NCBI RefSeq assembly: GCF_014651015.1
Contig: NZ_BMWB01000018.1
Span: 62,001-126,000, forward strand
DNA length: 64,000 bases
Direction of reading: 5' to 3'
DNA from: Streptomyces xantholiticus
Lineage (GTDB): Bacteria > Actinomycetota > Actinomycetes > Streptomycetales > Streptomycetaceae
The notes under the pieces were generated by a model. That model was not told the DNA's origin. It saw nothing but the letters and a program-made list of their open reading frames with translations, and made no database searches. This document shows, in pieces, positions 8,824 to 16,591 of this stretch (position 1 is the first letter of the stretch; the number at the start of each line of letters is the position of its first letter). The position numbers and the translations under genes were made by a program.

Positions 8824-10071
8824 TCAGGCACCGATGAGCTTGGCGAACTTCTCCTCGTACGCCGTCTCTTCCTCGGAGGAGAGCGAGCGGAACGAGTGGG
8901 ACTTGGCGGCCATGGCCTCGTCCGGGATGATCAGCGGGTTCTTCGCCAGTTCCGGGTCGATCTTGGCGAGTTCGGCGCCGACACCGGCGACCGGACACAC
9001 ATAGTTGATGTACGCGGCGAGCTGCGCGGCGACGGGGAGCTCGTAGTAGTAGTCGATCAAGCGGGTGGCGTTCTTGCGGTGTCTGGCCTCCGCCGGGACC
9101 AGCAGGTTGTCGGTGGCCGTGACGTAACCGGCGGCCGGGATGGCGAACTTGATCTCCGGGTTGTCGGCCTGGAGCTGGATCACGTCGCCCGCCCACGCGA
9201 GACAGGCGGCGAGGTCGCCCTTGGCGAGGTCCGAGGTGTAGTCGTTGCCGGTGAAGCGGCGGATCTGGTTCTTGTCCACGCCCTTCTGCAGCCGGCCGAT
9301 GGCGGCGTCGTAGTCGGCGTCGGTGAACCTGCCGGGGTCCTTGCCCAGGTCGAGGAGGGTCATGCCGATCGTGTCGCGCATCTCGGTGAGGAAGCCGACG
9401 CGGCCCTTGAGCGACGGGTCGTCGAGCAGTTGGGTGACGGAGTCGACCTTGCGTCCCCGGGTCGCCCTGGAGTTGTAGGCGATGACGCACGGGATGCCGG
9501 TCCACGGGTAGGAGTAGGCCCGGCCCGGGTCCCAGTCCACCCTGCGGAACTGCGAGGAGAGATTGGCGTAGGCGTGCGGCAGCAGCGAGGGGTCGAGCTT
9601 CTGCGCCCAGCCGAGCCGGATGATCCGGGCCGCCAGCCAGTCGGTGACGTTGATCAGGTCGCGCCCGGTGTCCTGGCCGGCCGCCAACTGCGGCTGGATC
9701 TTGCCGAAGAACTCGACGTTGTCGTTGATGTCCTCGGTGTACTTGACCGCGATCCCGGTGCGCTTGGTGAACGCCTCGAGGGTGGGGCGGCTCTTCCCGT
9801 CCTCGCTGGTGTCCATGTACTCGGTCCAGTTGGAGAAAGTGATCTGTTTCTCCTTGTCCGAGTGGTCGTCGGAATCCGCTGTGCCTGCCTCCCGCTTGGC
9901 GGGCGGGATGCCGCAGCCGCTCAGGATGCCCGCGCCGCCGGCGGCGAACACGCCCGCACCGGAGGCGCGCAGCAGCGAACGGCGGGAGAGTGCCCCCCGT
10001 CCGCTGGTCAGGCTGCGCCGCACGGCCGCCAGCTGGGCGGCTGAGAGGCGCTCGGTCTCGTACTGCTCCAT
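8824..10071 (-). CDS. potD: Polyamine-type ABC transporter substrate-binding lipoprotein, PotD-like
   Basis: A 415-residue extracellular binding protein. The N-terminus has a twin-arginine signal SRRSLLRASG (RR at residues 30-31), a hydrophobic stretch and a lipobox LSGC with the lipidated cysteine at residue 53, so it is probably exported folded by Tat and anchored to the membrane. The mature part has the type II binding-protein fold typical of PotD (ITFSNWTEYMD near its start). First of the four transporter genes, 46 bases before potA. Confidence 0.88.
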   Translation of the reverse strand: MEQYETERLSAAQLAAVRRSLTSGRGALSRRSLLRASGAGVFAAGGAGILSGCGIPPAKREAGTADSDDHSDKEKQITFSNWTEYMDTSEDGKSRPTLEAFTKRTGIAVKYTEDINDNVEFFGKIQPQLAAGQDTGRDLINVTDWLAARIIRLGWAQKLDPSLLPHAYANLSSQFRRVDWDPGRAYSYPWTGIPCVIAYNSRATRGRKVDSVTQLLDDPSLKGRVGFLTEMRDTIGMTLLDLGKDPGRFTDADYDAAIGRLQKGVDKNQIRRFTGNDYTSDLAKGDLAACLAWAGDVIQLQADNPEIKFAIPAAGYVTATDNLLVPAEARHRKNATRLIDYYYELPVAAQLAAYINYVCPVAGVGAELAKIDPELAKNPLIIPDEAMAAKSHSFRSLSSEEETAYEEKFAKLIGA

Positions 10072-10119
10072 GACGCTCTGCCCTTTCGGGTGGATGGCCG
10101 CAGAAGGCGCGGCCGCCGG

Positions 10120-11634
10120 CTATCGGCCTTGGAAGATCGTGCGGTGCCAGTCCTTGCGGACCACGGCGGTGTTGTCGTACATCACGTGCTTGACCTGCGT
10201 GTACTCCTCGAAGGAGTACGCCGACATGTCCTTCCCGAAGCCGCTGGCCCGGTATCCGCCGTGCGGCATCTCGCTGATGATCGGGATGTGGTCGTTGACC
10301 CACACGCAGCCGGCCCTGATCTCGCGGGTGGCGCGTCCGGCCCGGTAGACGTCGCGGGTCCACGCGGAGGCCGCCAGCCCGTACGGCGTGTCGTCGGCGA
10401 GCGCGATGCCCTCGTCGTCGGTGTCGAAGGGCAGCACGACGAGGACGGGCCCGAAGATCTCGGACTGGACGATCTCGCTGTCCTGGGCGGCGCCGGTGAC
10501 GAGGGTGGGCAGGTAGTAGGCGCCGTTCTTCAGTTCGCCCTGCGGCGCCGCGCCGCCCGTGACGACGGTGGCGTAGGCCCGGGCCCGGTCGACGAAGGCG
10601 GCGACACGGTCGCGCTGCGCGTGGGAGACGAGGGGGCCGAGATCGGTGCCCGGGTCGAACGGGTCGCCGAGCCGGACCGTCGCCATGAGATCGGCGACCG
10701 CGCCGACGAAGGCGTCGTACAGGGGCCGCTGGACATAGGCGCGCGTGGCGGCGGTGCAGTCCTGGCCGGTGTTGATGAGCGACCCGGCGACGGCCCCGTG
10801 CGCGGCGGCCTCGAGGTCGGCGTCGTCGAAGACCACGAAGGGGGCCTTGCCGCCGAGCTCGAGGTGCAGCCGCTTGACGGTGTCCGTGGCGATGCGTGCG
10901 ACGCGTTTGCCGACGGCGGTGGAGCCGGTGAAGGAGGTCATGGCGATGTCCGGGTGGCCGACGAGGTGCTCGCCGGCGTCCCTGCCCGCGCCGCTGACGA
11001 TGTTGACGACGCCGTCGGGGATGCCCGCCTCGGTGGCCGCCTGGGCGAACATCAGCGAGGTGAGCGGGGTGATCTCGGCGGGCTTGAGCACGATGGTGTT
11101 GCCTGCGGCGATGGCCGGCAGGACCTTCCACGCAGCCATCTGCAGCGGGTAGTTCCAGGGGGCGATGGAGCCGACCGGGCCGATCGGTTCACGCCGTACG
11201 TAAGAGGTGTGGTCACCGCTGTACTCGCCGGCGGACTGGCCCTGGAGGTGACGGGCGGCGCCGGCGAAGAAGGCGGTGTTGTCGATGGTGCCGGGGACGT
11301 CGAACTCAGTACTCAGTCTGACGGGCTTGCCGCACTGGAGCGACTCCGCCCCGGCGAGGTCGTCCGCCCGGTCCGCGAGCACCGACGCGAACCGGTGCAG
11401 TGCGTCGGAGCGCTCTCCCGGTGTGGCGCCTGCCCAGCCGGGCAGGGCCTCGCGGGCGGCGGCGACGGCCGCGTCCACCTCTGCGGTGCCGGCCAGCTCG
11501 TAGGTGTGGACCGTCTTGCCCGTGGCCGGGTCGACGACGTCCTGCATGCGTCCCGAGGTGCCGGGCCGCAGCCTGCCTCCGATGTACTGCGCGCCGGCCG
11601 CGAAGCGGTCCTGCGTCTGGAAGCGGTTGCCCAT
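10120..11634 (-). CDS. Aldehyde dehydrogenase, probable gamma-aminobutyraldehyde dehydrogenase
   Basis: A 504-residue NAD(P)-dependent aldehyde dehydrogenase. Visible landmarks: FTGSTAVGKRVA (cofactor loop), LELGGKAPFVVF with the general-base glutamate, and NTGQDCTAATR with the catalytic cysteine. It should oxidise 4-aminobutyraldehyde (or its glutamylated form) to GABA (or gamma-glutamyl-GABA). The start ATG has GGAG seven bases upstream. It is the promoter-proximal gene of the operon, 48 bases before potD. A paralogue lies at 16.6-18.0 kb; the two may act on different polyamine-derived aldehydes. Confidence 0.88.
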   Translation of the reverse strand: MGNRFQTQDRFAAGAQYIGGRLRPGTSGRMQDVVDPATGKTVHTYELAGTAEVDAAVAAAREALPGWAGATPGERSDALHRFASVLADRADDLAGAESLQCGKPVRLSTEFDVPGTIDNTAFFAGAARHLQGQSAGEYSGDHTSYVRREPIGPVGSIAPWNYPLQMAAWKVLPAIAAGNTIVLKPAEITPLTSLMFAQAATEAGIPDGVVNIVSGAGRDAGEHLVGHPDIAMTSFTGSTAVGKRVARIATDTVKRLHLELGGKAPFVVFDDADLEAAAHGAVAGSLINTGQDCTAATRAYVQRPLYDAFVGAVADLMATVRLGDPFDPGTDLGPLVSHAQRDRVAAFVDRARAYATVVTGGAAPQGELKNGAYYLPTLVTGAAQDSEIVQSEIFGPVLVVLPFDTDDEGIALADDTPYGLAASAWTRDVYRAGRATREIRAGCVWVNDHIPIISEMPHGGYRASGFGKDMSAYSFEEYTQVKHVMYDNTAVVRKDWHRTIFQGR

Positions 11635-11810
11635 AGCGCTCTCCGTAGTTCCAGCTCGAATTGAGTGCCGATCCTGACAGAGGGTGACCCATGCAACAAG
11701 TGATTCCGTTGTTGCCTTTTGATTACGCGACGGAATCGGTCGACCATGTGTCGCGTCACCGGGCCGGTGGCGGGACGTGGTGTCAATGGCGGCTGCCACA
11801 CTCGTGTGTC

Positions 11811-12365
11811 ATGGGGATCGACGAGCTGATCAAGCAGACGGCCGAGGGGCAGCGGGTGAAGTACCTGTACTTCTGGGGGCACACCGCGCGGAGGGACGGC
11901 ACGATCGGGGCGAGCTGCCTCAGTCAGTGGTGGCCGTCGCCGTTCGAGGTGGACGGCGTGCGGTACGAGACGGCGGAGCACTGGATGATGGCGTCCAAGG
12001 CCCGGCTCTTCGGTGATGCGGAGGCGGAGCGCGTGGCGCTGGCCGCGAGGACGCCGGCGGAGGCCAAGAAGGCGGGGCGGCTGGTGCGCGGCTTCGACGA
12101 CGCCGAGTGGAAGCGCGAGCGGTTCGGCGTCGTGCGCTCCGGCAGTGTGCACAAGTTCGGGCAGGACGCGGCGCTGTGCGACTTCCTGCTGGCCACGGGG
12201 GACCGGGTGCTCGTCGAGGCCAGCCCGATGGACCGCATCTGGGGCATCGGACTGGCCGCGGACGACGAGCGGGCGCAGGACCCCGCGCGCTGGCGCGGAC
12301 TCAATCTGCTGGGGTTCGCGCTGATGGAGGCGCGCGAGGAACTACGGGGCCGGATCAGCGGGTGA
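11811..12365 (+). CDS. NADAR domain protein (YbiA/RibX-like N-glycosidase)
   Basis: A 184-residue protein with the NADAR/DUF1768 pattern: YFWGH near residue 20, QWWPSPFEVDG, YETAEHWMMASKARLF, and a C-terminal NLLGFALMEARE helix. Family members include riboflavin-intermediate N-glycosidases (YbiA) and enzymes proposed to remove ADP-ribose from NAD-derived adducts. No riboflavin, toxin or ART gene is adjacent, so the substrate is open. The chosen ATG lacks a clear ribosome-binding site and an upstream in-frame extension is possible. Its end overlaps the convergent DUF4190 gene by 11 bases. Confidence 0.85.
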   Translation: MGIDELIKQTAEGQRVKYLYFWGHTARRDGTIGASCLSQWWPSPFEVDGVRYETAEHWMMASKARLFGDAEAERVALAARTPAEAKKAGRLVRGFDDAEWKRERFGVVRSGSVHKFGQDAALCDFLLATGDRVLVEASPMDRIWGIGLAADDERAQDPARWRGLNLLGFALMEAREELRGRISG

Positions 12366-13065
12366 CGTCGACGACCAGGTGGTTCGAGTAGCTGTCGTAG
12401 TCGTAGTCGTAGTCGTCCTGCTTGTTCTCCTCGTTGATCGCCGTGGTGATGCCCCAGGCGATCAGCGCGATGACGACGGCCCCGATGACGATGCCGCACA
12501 CGCCGAGGATGATGCCCGCCAGTGCCATGCCGCCGTTGGTGGCCTCGCCCCGCTGGGCGCGCTTGCGGCCCAGGATGCCGAAGATCAGCGCGAGGATGCC
12601 GAGGACGATGGCGACGACGCCGTACAGACAGAAGAGGCAGACGGAGAGGATGCCGAGCACCATCGCGGTGATGCCCATGCCGTTGGCCGGCTGCTGCTGC
12701 CAGCCGGTGGTCTGGCCATAGCCGGGATAGCCCGGGTACCCCGACCCGTACGGGTCGGGGGCGCCGAAGCCAGGGGCGCCGGCGGCCGGGGGCTGCGGCA
12801 GGCTCGGGGCCGCCGGGTAGCCGTAGGCTCCCGCGGCGGGCTGGGCGTGGCCGGGGCCACCGGGCGCGACGGGCGGCGGCGGCACCGAGCCGGTGTCGTC
12901 GGCGCCCGGCATCGAGATGACCGTCGGCTGGTCGTGCACGCCGGGCGGCGGGCCGGCCGCCGGCTTGTCCATGGGGACCTTGCCGGCTGCGCTGCTGCTC
13001 TCCGGCGGAGCCCACGGGTCGTTCGGCTGAGGCCCGCCCGGCGGCTGGGCCTGATTGTCGGACAT
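12355..13065 (-). CDS. DUF4190-domain membrane protein
   Basis: A 236-residue protein. Roughly 120 Pro/Gly/Ala-rich, probably disordered residues lead into two membrane segments (ITAMVLGILSVCLFCLYGVV and GGMALAGIILGVCGIVIGAV), the DUF4190 arrangement common in actinobacteria, and a short acidic tail with the run DYDYDYDSY. GGGGGAG precedes the ATG. Function unknown; such proteins are membrane-bound and sometimes described as septum or envelope associated. Confidence 0.85.
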   Translation of the reverse strand: MSDNQAQPPGGPQPNDPWAPPESSSAAGKVPMDKPAAGPPPGVHDQPTVISMPGADDTGSVPPPPVAPGGPGHAQPAAGAYGYPAAPSLPQPPAAGAPGFGAPDPYGSGYPGYPGYGQTTGWQQQPANGMGITAMVLGILSVCLFCLYGVVAIVLGILALIFGILGRKRAQRGEATNGGMALAGIILGVCGIVIGAVVIALIAWGITTAINEENKQDDYDYDYDSYSNHLVVDVTR

Positions 13066-13211
13066 GGTTCTCCCCCATCGGTGGTCCGGCCATGTTACGG
13101 CCTCGCCTTCGCGCTCCGAGGGCCGCCTACGATGATCCCCGGGCAGGATCACCGCCCGGCGAACAGGCCCTGCCCGTGAGCAGGAGCGGCAAGTCCCCAC
13201 CCGGAGGAACG

Positions 13212-14237
13212 ATGACCGATCTGCACCCCTTCATCGCTGGCCTGCCCAAGGCCGAGCTTCATGTGCACCACGTCGGTTCCGCCTCTCCCCGGATCGTCGC
13301 GGAACTGGCCGCGAACCACCCGGACTCGAAGGTGCCGACCGATCCCGAGGCGCTCGCCGACTACTTCACGTTCACCGACTTCGCTCACTTCATCGAGGTC
13401 TATCTGTCGGTCGTGGACCTGATCCGCACCCCTGACGACGTGCGGCTGCTCACCTTCGAGGTCGCCCGTGACATGGCACGGCAGAACATCCGGTATGCCG
13501 AGCTGACGATCACGCCCTTCAGCTCCACCCGCCGCGGGATAGAGGAGAAGGCCTTCATGGCCGCCATCGAGGACGCCCGCAGGGCGGCGGAGACCGAGTT
13601 CGGGGTGGTGCTGCGCTGGTGCTTCGACATCCCCGGCGAGGCCGGCCTCGATGCGGCGGAGGAGACCGCCCGGCTAGCGGTCGACCTGCACCCCGAGGGC
13701 CTCGTCTCCTTCGGCCTCGGCGGACCGGAGATCGGGGTCCCCCGCCCCCAGTTCAAGCCGTACTTCGACCGCGCGATCGCCGCCGGGCTCCGCTCCGTGC
13801 CGCACGCCGGCGAGACCACCGGACCGCAGACCATCTGGGACGCGCTCAACGACCTGGGTGCCGAGCGCATCGGGCACGGCACCAGCGCGGTGCAGGACCC
13901 CATGCTGCTGGCGCACCTGGCCGAGCACCGGATCCCGCTGGAGGTGTGCCCCACCTCCAACATCGCCACCCGCGCGGTGGCCCGCCTCGACGAGCACCCG
14001 GTCAAGGAGATGGTCTCCGCCGGAGTGCTGGTGACGATCAACAGCGACGATCCGCCGATGTTCGGCACCGACCTCAACAACGAGTACGGTGTCGCCGCCC
14101 GGCTGCTGGACCTGGACGAGCGCGGCCTCGCCGGCCTCGCGAAGAACGCGGTGGAAGCGTCGTTCCTCGACCCGGCGGGCAAGGCGAGGATCGCCTCGGA
14201 GATCGATGCGTACACCACCGAGTGGCTCGCCCGCTGA
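13212..14237 (+). CDS. Adenosine deaminase-family enzyme, probably 6-aminodeoxyfutalosine deaminase
   Basis: A 341-residue amidohydrolase of the adenosine deaminase family. Metal and catalytic motifs are visible: ELHVHHVGS (His17, His19), VPHAGE, RIGHG and NSDDPPMFG. The first motif differs from the usual HLHLDG of true adenosine deaminases. From memory of published work, a S. avermitilis family member at what appears to be the equivalent locus was shown to deaminate 6-aminodeoxyfutalosine in the futalosine route to menaquinone. I therefore favour that role, not purine salvage. GGAGG precedes the ATG; the next gene starts one base after the stop. Confidence 0.85.
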   Translation: MTDLHPFIAGLPKAELHVHHVGSASPRIVAELAANHPDSKVPTDPEALADYFTFTDFAHFIEVYLSVVDLIRTPDDVRLLTFEVARDMARQNIRYAELTITPFSSTRRGIEEKAFMAAIEDARRAAETEFGVVLRWCFDIPGEAGLDAAEETARLAVDLHPEGLVSFGLGGPEIGVPRPQFKPYFDRAIAAGLRSVPHAGETTGPQTIWDALNDLGAERIGHGTSAVQDPMLLAHLAEHRIPLEVCPTSNIATRAVARLDEHPVKEMVSAGVLVTINSDDPPMFGTDLNNEYGVAARLLDLDERGLAGLAKNAVEASFLDPAGKARIASEIDAYTTEWLAR

Positions 14238-14238
14238 C

Positions 14239-14946
14239 ATGCGCGCGGTGACGGTGGTCGCCCACCGGGGCGACCCGTACCGGTTCCGCGAGAACACCCT
14301 GCCCTCGCTTCGCTCGGCCCTCGAACGCGGCGCGGACGCGGTCGAGATCGATGTGCGCCTCACGCGCGACGGCGTCCCCGTGCTGCTGCACGACGCGACG
14401 CTCAAACGGCTGTGGGGTCATGACCACCCGCTGGCGCGGCTCACCGAGGACGAGGTCGACCGCCTCTGTCACGGTGGTGTGCCGAGCCTGCGTGAGGCGC
14501 TGACCGAGCTGGGTCCGCACCGGCTGATGATCGATCTGCCCGGCGCGACACCGGAGTCGGTGCGCAGAGTGCTGGACACCGTCCGCGACTGCGGCGCCGA
14601 GGAGCGCGTCTACTACTGCGCGGGCCCCCGGACGATGCTGGCGGTGCGGGCGGCCGACGGCTCGGCGGAGATCGCGATGACCTGGACGACGCTCGCCCCG
14701 CCGCGGCCGGCGCTGCTGCACGCCGTGAAGCCGCGCTGGCTGAACTACCGCTTCGGCCTGGTGGGGCGGGAGTTGACGGACCGGGTACACCGGGACGGCC
14801 TGCTCCTGTCCACCTGGACGGCCGACACCCGGCGCACGATGCGGCGGCTGATCGGCTGCGGCGTCGATTCGATCACCACGAACCGGCCCGACGCCCTCAG
14901 GGCCGTACTGGACGCCCCGCGCTCCCCGGAGGGACCACGCAGGTGA
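14239..14946 (+). CDS. Glycerophosphodiester phosphodiesterase
   Basis: A 235-residue GDPD with the family's metal-binding and catalytic motifs: VVAHRGDPYRFRENTLPS, then VEIDVRLTRDGVPVLLHD, both in the first 50 residues as expected for this TIM-barrel. It hydrolyses glycerophosphodiesters to glycerol-3-phosphate and an alcohol. There is no signal peptide, so it is probably cytoplasmic. One base separates it from the deaminase stop, so the two are likely co-transcribed; no obvious pathway connects them. Confidence 0.88.
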   Translation: MRAVTVVAHRGDPYRFRENTLPSLRSALERGADAVEIDVRLTRDGVPVLLHDATLKRLWGHDHPLARLTEDEVDRLCHGGVPSLREALTELGPHRLMIDLPGATPESVRRVLDTVRDCGAEERVYYCAGPRTMLAVRAADGSAEIAMTWTTLAPPRPALLHAVKPRWLNYRFGLVGRELTDRVHRDGLLLSTWTADTRRTMRRLIGCGVDSITTNRPDALRAVLDAPRSPEGPRR

Positions 14947-15068
14947 AAGACGGGATCCGCACCGACATTGCGGACAACGCCCGTGTCCGTAACCACCACT
15001 TGGGCGCCGAGGACCACCACACCTTCGAGCCGGGCGTCGTCGCGCGTGCCCGCTGGGGCGCCCTTTGA
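14943..15068 (+). pseudogene. Short remnant resembling the N-terminus of a DUF574/SAM methyltransferase-type protein
   Basis: A GTG overlapping the GDPD stop (GTGA) opens a 41-codon frame with high third-position GC. Its residues TDIADNARVRNHHLGAED look like the N-terminal signature of the large actinobacterial DUF574 (Methyltransf_19) family, whose members typically carry NARV(W)NYWLGGKD-type sequence near the start. Here several conserved positions are changed (NHH for NYW, AED for GKD) and the reading stops where the methyltransferase fold should begin. I read it as a gene stump; a genuine 41-residue coupled peptide is the alternative. Confidence 0.4.
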
Positions 15069-15138
15069 GGCGGCGGAGGTGGCGCAGTTCGGCGCCGCGG
15101 ACCGCAGGCGGCAGTGGACCTCCGCACGACCAGGGACG

Positions 15139-15678
15139 TCAGGTCGCCGACGGCACCGGTTGCCGCGCGGGCACCGGCGCCGTCAACGCCTCCAGTCGCT
15201 TGATCCTGCGGCGGACGGCGTACAGCGGGATCACGCCGAAGACGCCGAAGGACATGTCGATCACCGACCACCACAAGGGGATGCCCCGGATCGGGCCGCA
15301 GATCAGGGCGAGCGGAATGATTCCGGCGCAGGCGATCATGCCGAACTCGACGACCCAGATGTTGCGCACGGGGTCGCGGTAGGGCCCGTAGAAGGCGACG
15401 GCGATCACCAGGTGGGCGAAGGCAAGCCAGTCCGTGCCGTAGAGCACGAACGGATACTTCTCGTCGGTGGCGTCGAGTCCCTCCCGTACCCGCTCGACCC
15501 ACTCCACGAGGGCCGGCATGTGCTCGGGGACGGGCGAGGCGGAGGACTTCAACAGATCCTCCAGCCAGTGCAGTTCCGTCACCAGCGGGAAGGCGGTCAC
15601 TCCGCTGAGCACCAGGCACACGACGAAGACGGCCAACCACACGCGTATCCCCCGCAAGAGGGCTGCTCGCTCGCTCAT
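15139..15678 (-). CDS. Small membrane protein, unknown function
   Basis: A 179-residue protein with four hydrophobic segments (residues about 12-32, 83-100, 107-130 and 135-155), and a loop after the first that holds a conserved-looking VEWVERVREGLDATDEKYPF. I do not recognise a named family. Its ATG is six bases from a good -10 hexamer and no ribosome-binding site fits, so the mRNA is probably leaderless. It lies 36 bases downstream of the HXXEE protein gene on the same strand. Confidence 0.75.
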   Translation of the reverse strand: MSERAALLRGIRVWLAVFVVCLVLSGVTAFPLVTELHWLEDLLKSSASPVPEHMPALVEWVERVREGLDATDEKYPFVLYGTDWLAFAHLVIAVAFYGPYRDPVRNIWVVEFGMIACAGIIPLALICGPIRGIPLWWSVIDMSFGVFGVIPLYAVRRRIKRLEALTAPVPARQPVPSAT

Positions 15679-15712
15679 ACGGGCACCCTACGACAGAAGT
15701 GAACATGTTCAA
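15679..15712 (-). promoter_or_regulatory. Promoter overlapped by a perfect palindrome (operator-like)
   Basis: On the complement a -35 TTGAAC (15712-15707) and a -10 TAGGGT (15690-15685) are 16 bases apart, and the -10 is six bases before the ATG of the membrane protein. The 12-base perfect palindrome TGAACATGTTCA (15700-15711) covers the -35, the arrangement expected for repression by a TetR- or similar dimeric regulator. No regulator gene is adjacent. The promoter starts inside the last bases of the upstream gene. Confidence 0.5.
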
Positions 15713-15714
15713 AA

Positions 15715-16245
15715 CTAGTGGGTGCCGCTGATCCTCCGGCCGACGAGGTGGGCGACGGCCGTGGCGCCGGCGGCCACCGCCAGGCCGGCCGCCGCATCCC
15801 GCGTCCTGGCGGGCCGGAGCACTCCGGCGCGCCGGAGCCGCCCCCTTGCCCAGAGCGCGAACGGCACCACGATCAGGGGCGAGGTGACGGAGCCGGGGGT
15901 GTAGCCGCGCACGGCGGCCGCCTGGGCGATGTGGACCAGGCCGTGCAGCCCGAACCCGTCGACGGCGCCCTGGTAGAAGGCGGACCGGCCGCCGGTGCGG
16001 TGCCCGGCCACGGCGGCCGCGCCGACGATCGCGGCCATCACGCCCACCGCCGCGGTGAACTCCCGCTGGTCCACCGATTCCATCGCCCGCCACACCCGCT
16101 GGGGGACCTGCGGGAACCGTTTACGGAGCAGGGGCACGTTCCGGCGTATCCAGCGCGGCCCGGTGGCCAGTTCCTCGAGGTCGTGCAGCGCCCAGGCGGC
16201 CAACAGGCCATAGGTGACAGTCGCGTTCATGCGGTCATCGCTCAT
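15715..16245 (-). CDS. HXXEE domain-containing membrane protein
   Basis: A 176-residue protein with the LHDLEELATGPRW motif near residue 20 that defines the HXXEE family, and about five hydrophobic segments (for example FTAAVGVMAAIVGAAAVAG). The family is predicted to be integral membrane proteins of unknown activity, often beside TetR regulators. I start at MSDDRMNATV; the frame is open upstream but loses family-like sequence. GGGG five bases before the ATG could serve as the ribosome-binding site. Confidence 0.8.
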   Translation of the reverse strand: MSDDRMNATVTYGLLAAWALHDLEELATGPRWIRRNVPLLRKRFPQVPQRVWRAMESVDQREFTAAVGVMAAIVGAAAVAGHRTGGRSAFYQGAVDGFGLHGLVHIAQAAAVRGYTPGSVTSPLIVVPFALWARGRLRRAGVLRPARTRDAAAGLAVAAGATAVAHLVGRRISGTH

Positions 16246-16327
16246 GATCCCCAGTTTGATCCAGGGGGCACTGCCGTGCCGCACCTCATACCGGGCCGGG
16301 AGGGTCAGCCGTCGCGCGGGCCGGTCG

Positions 16328-16425
16328 GTCACCGAACTGCGCGCCGGCGCCCCCGACGGCGAGCCGCTCGCCACCACACCGGTGCACAACACGGGTGACT
16401 GGGGCAGCTACGGGGCGCACCGACC
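16328..16425 (+). pseudogene. Possible CBM6/CBM35-like fragment in a 346-base intergenic stretch
   Basis: Bases 16246-16591 hold no intact gene. On the plus strand a short stretch reads ELRAGAPDGEPLATTPVHNT, then GDWGSYG. This resembles the closing strands of family 6/35 carbohydrate-binding modules, where a 'G.pla.v.v..TG.W..y' pattern is common. Flanking residues are not family-like, so this would be a deletion remnant of a secreted polysaccharide-binding enzyme. The match is short and made by eye. Confidence 0.3.
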
Positions 16426-16532
16426 GTCCCGGCCAGGACGCGCAGCTGTAGCTCGTCCTCACGTCCCCGCAGCACGCGTTCGACGCTGACGCGGTCGGGC
16501 CGCAAGCAGCCCGTTGCAGCCGGCGCATGACA

Positions 16533-16564
16533 GCGCGCCCGGTGCACGGGTGCACCGGGCGCGC
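16533..16564 (-). terminator. Hairpin terminator after the aldehyde dehydrogenase gene
   Basis: A perfect 14-bp inverted repeat (16533-16546 with 16551-16564) with a CGGG loop, 28 bases past the stop of the minus-strand aldehyde dehydrogenase. No U tract follows, as is usual for streptomycete terminators. Confidence 0.7.
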
Positions 16565-16591
16565 AGCGTTTCCGTACGGGACGGAATCAGG

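Noticed and set aside
8774..11131. 785-codon minus-strand frame across potD and the aldehyde dehydrogenase
   Set aside because: Out-of-frame shadow made of His/Arg/Gly repeats; the real genes are read in other frames.
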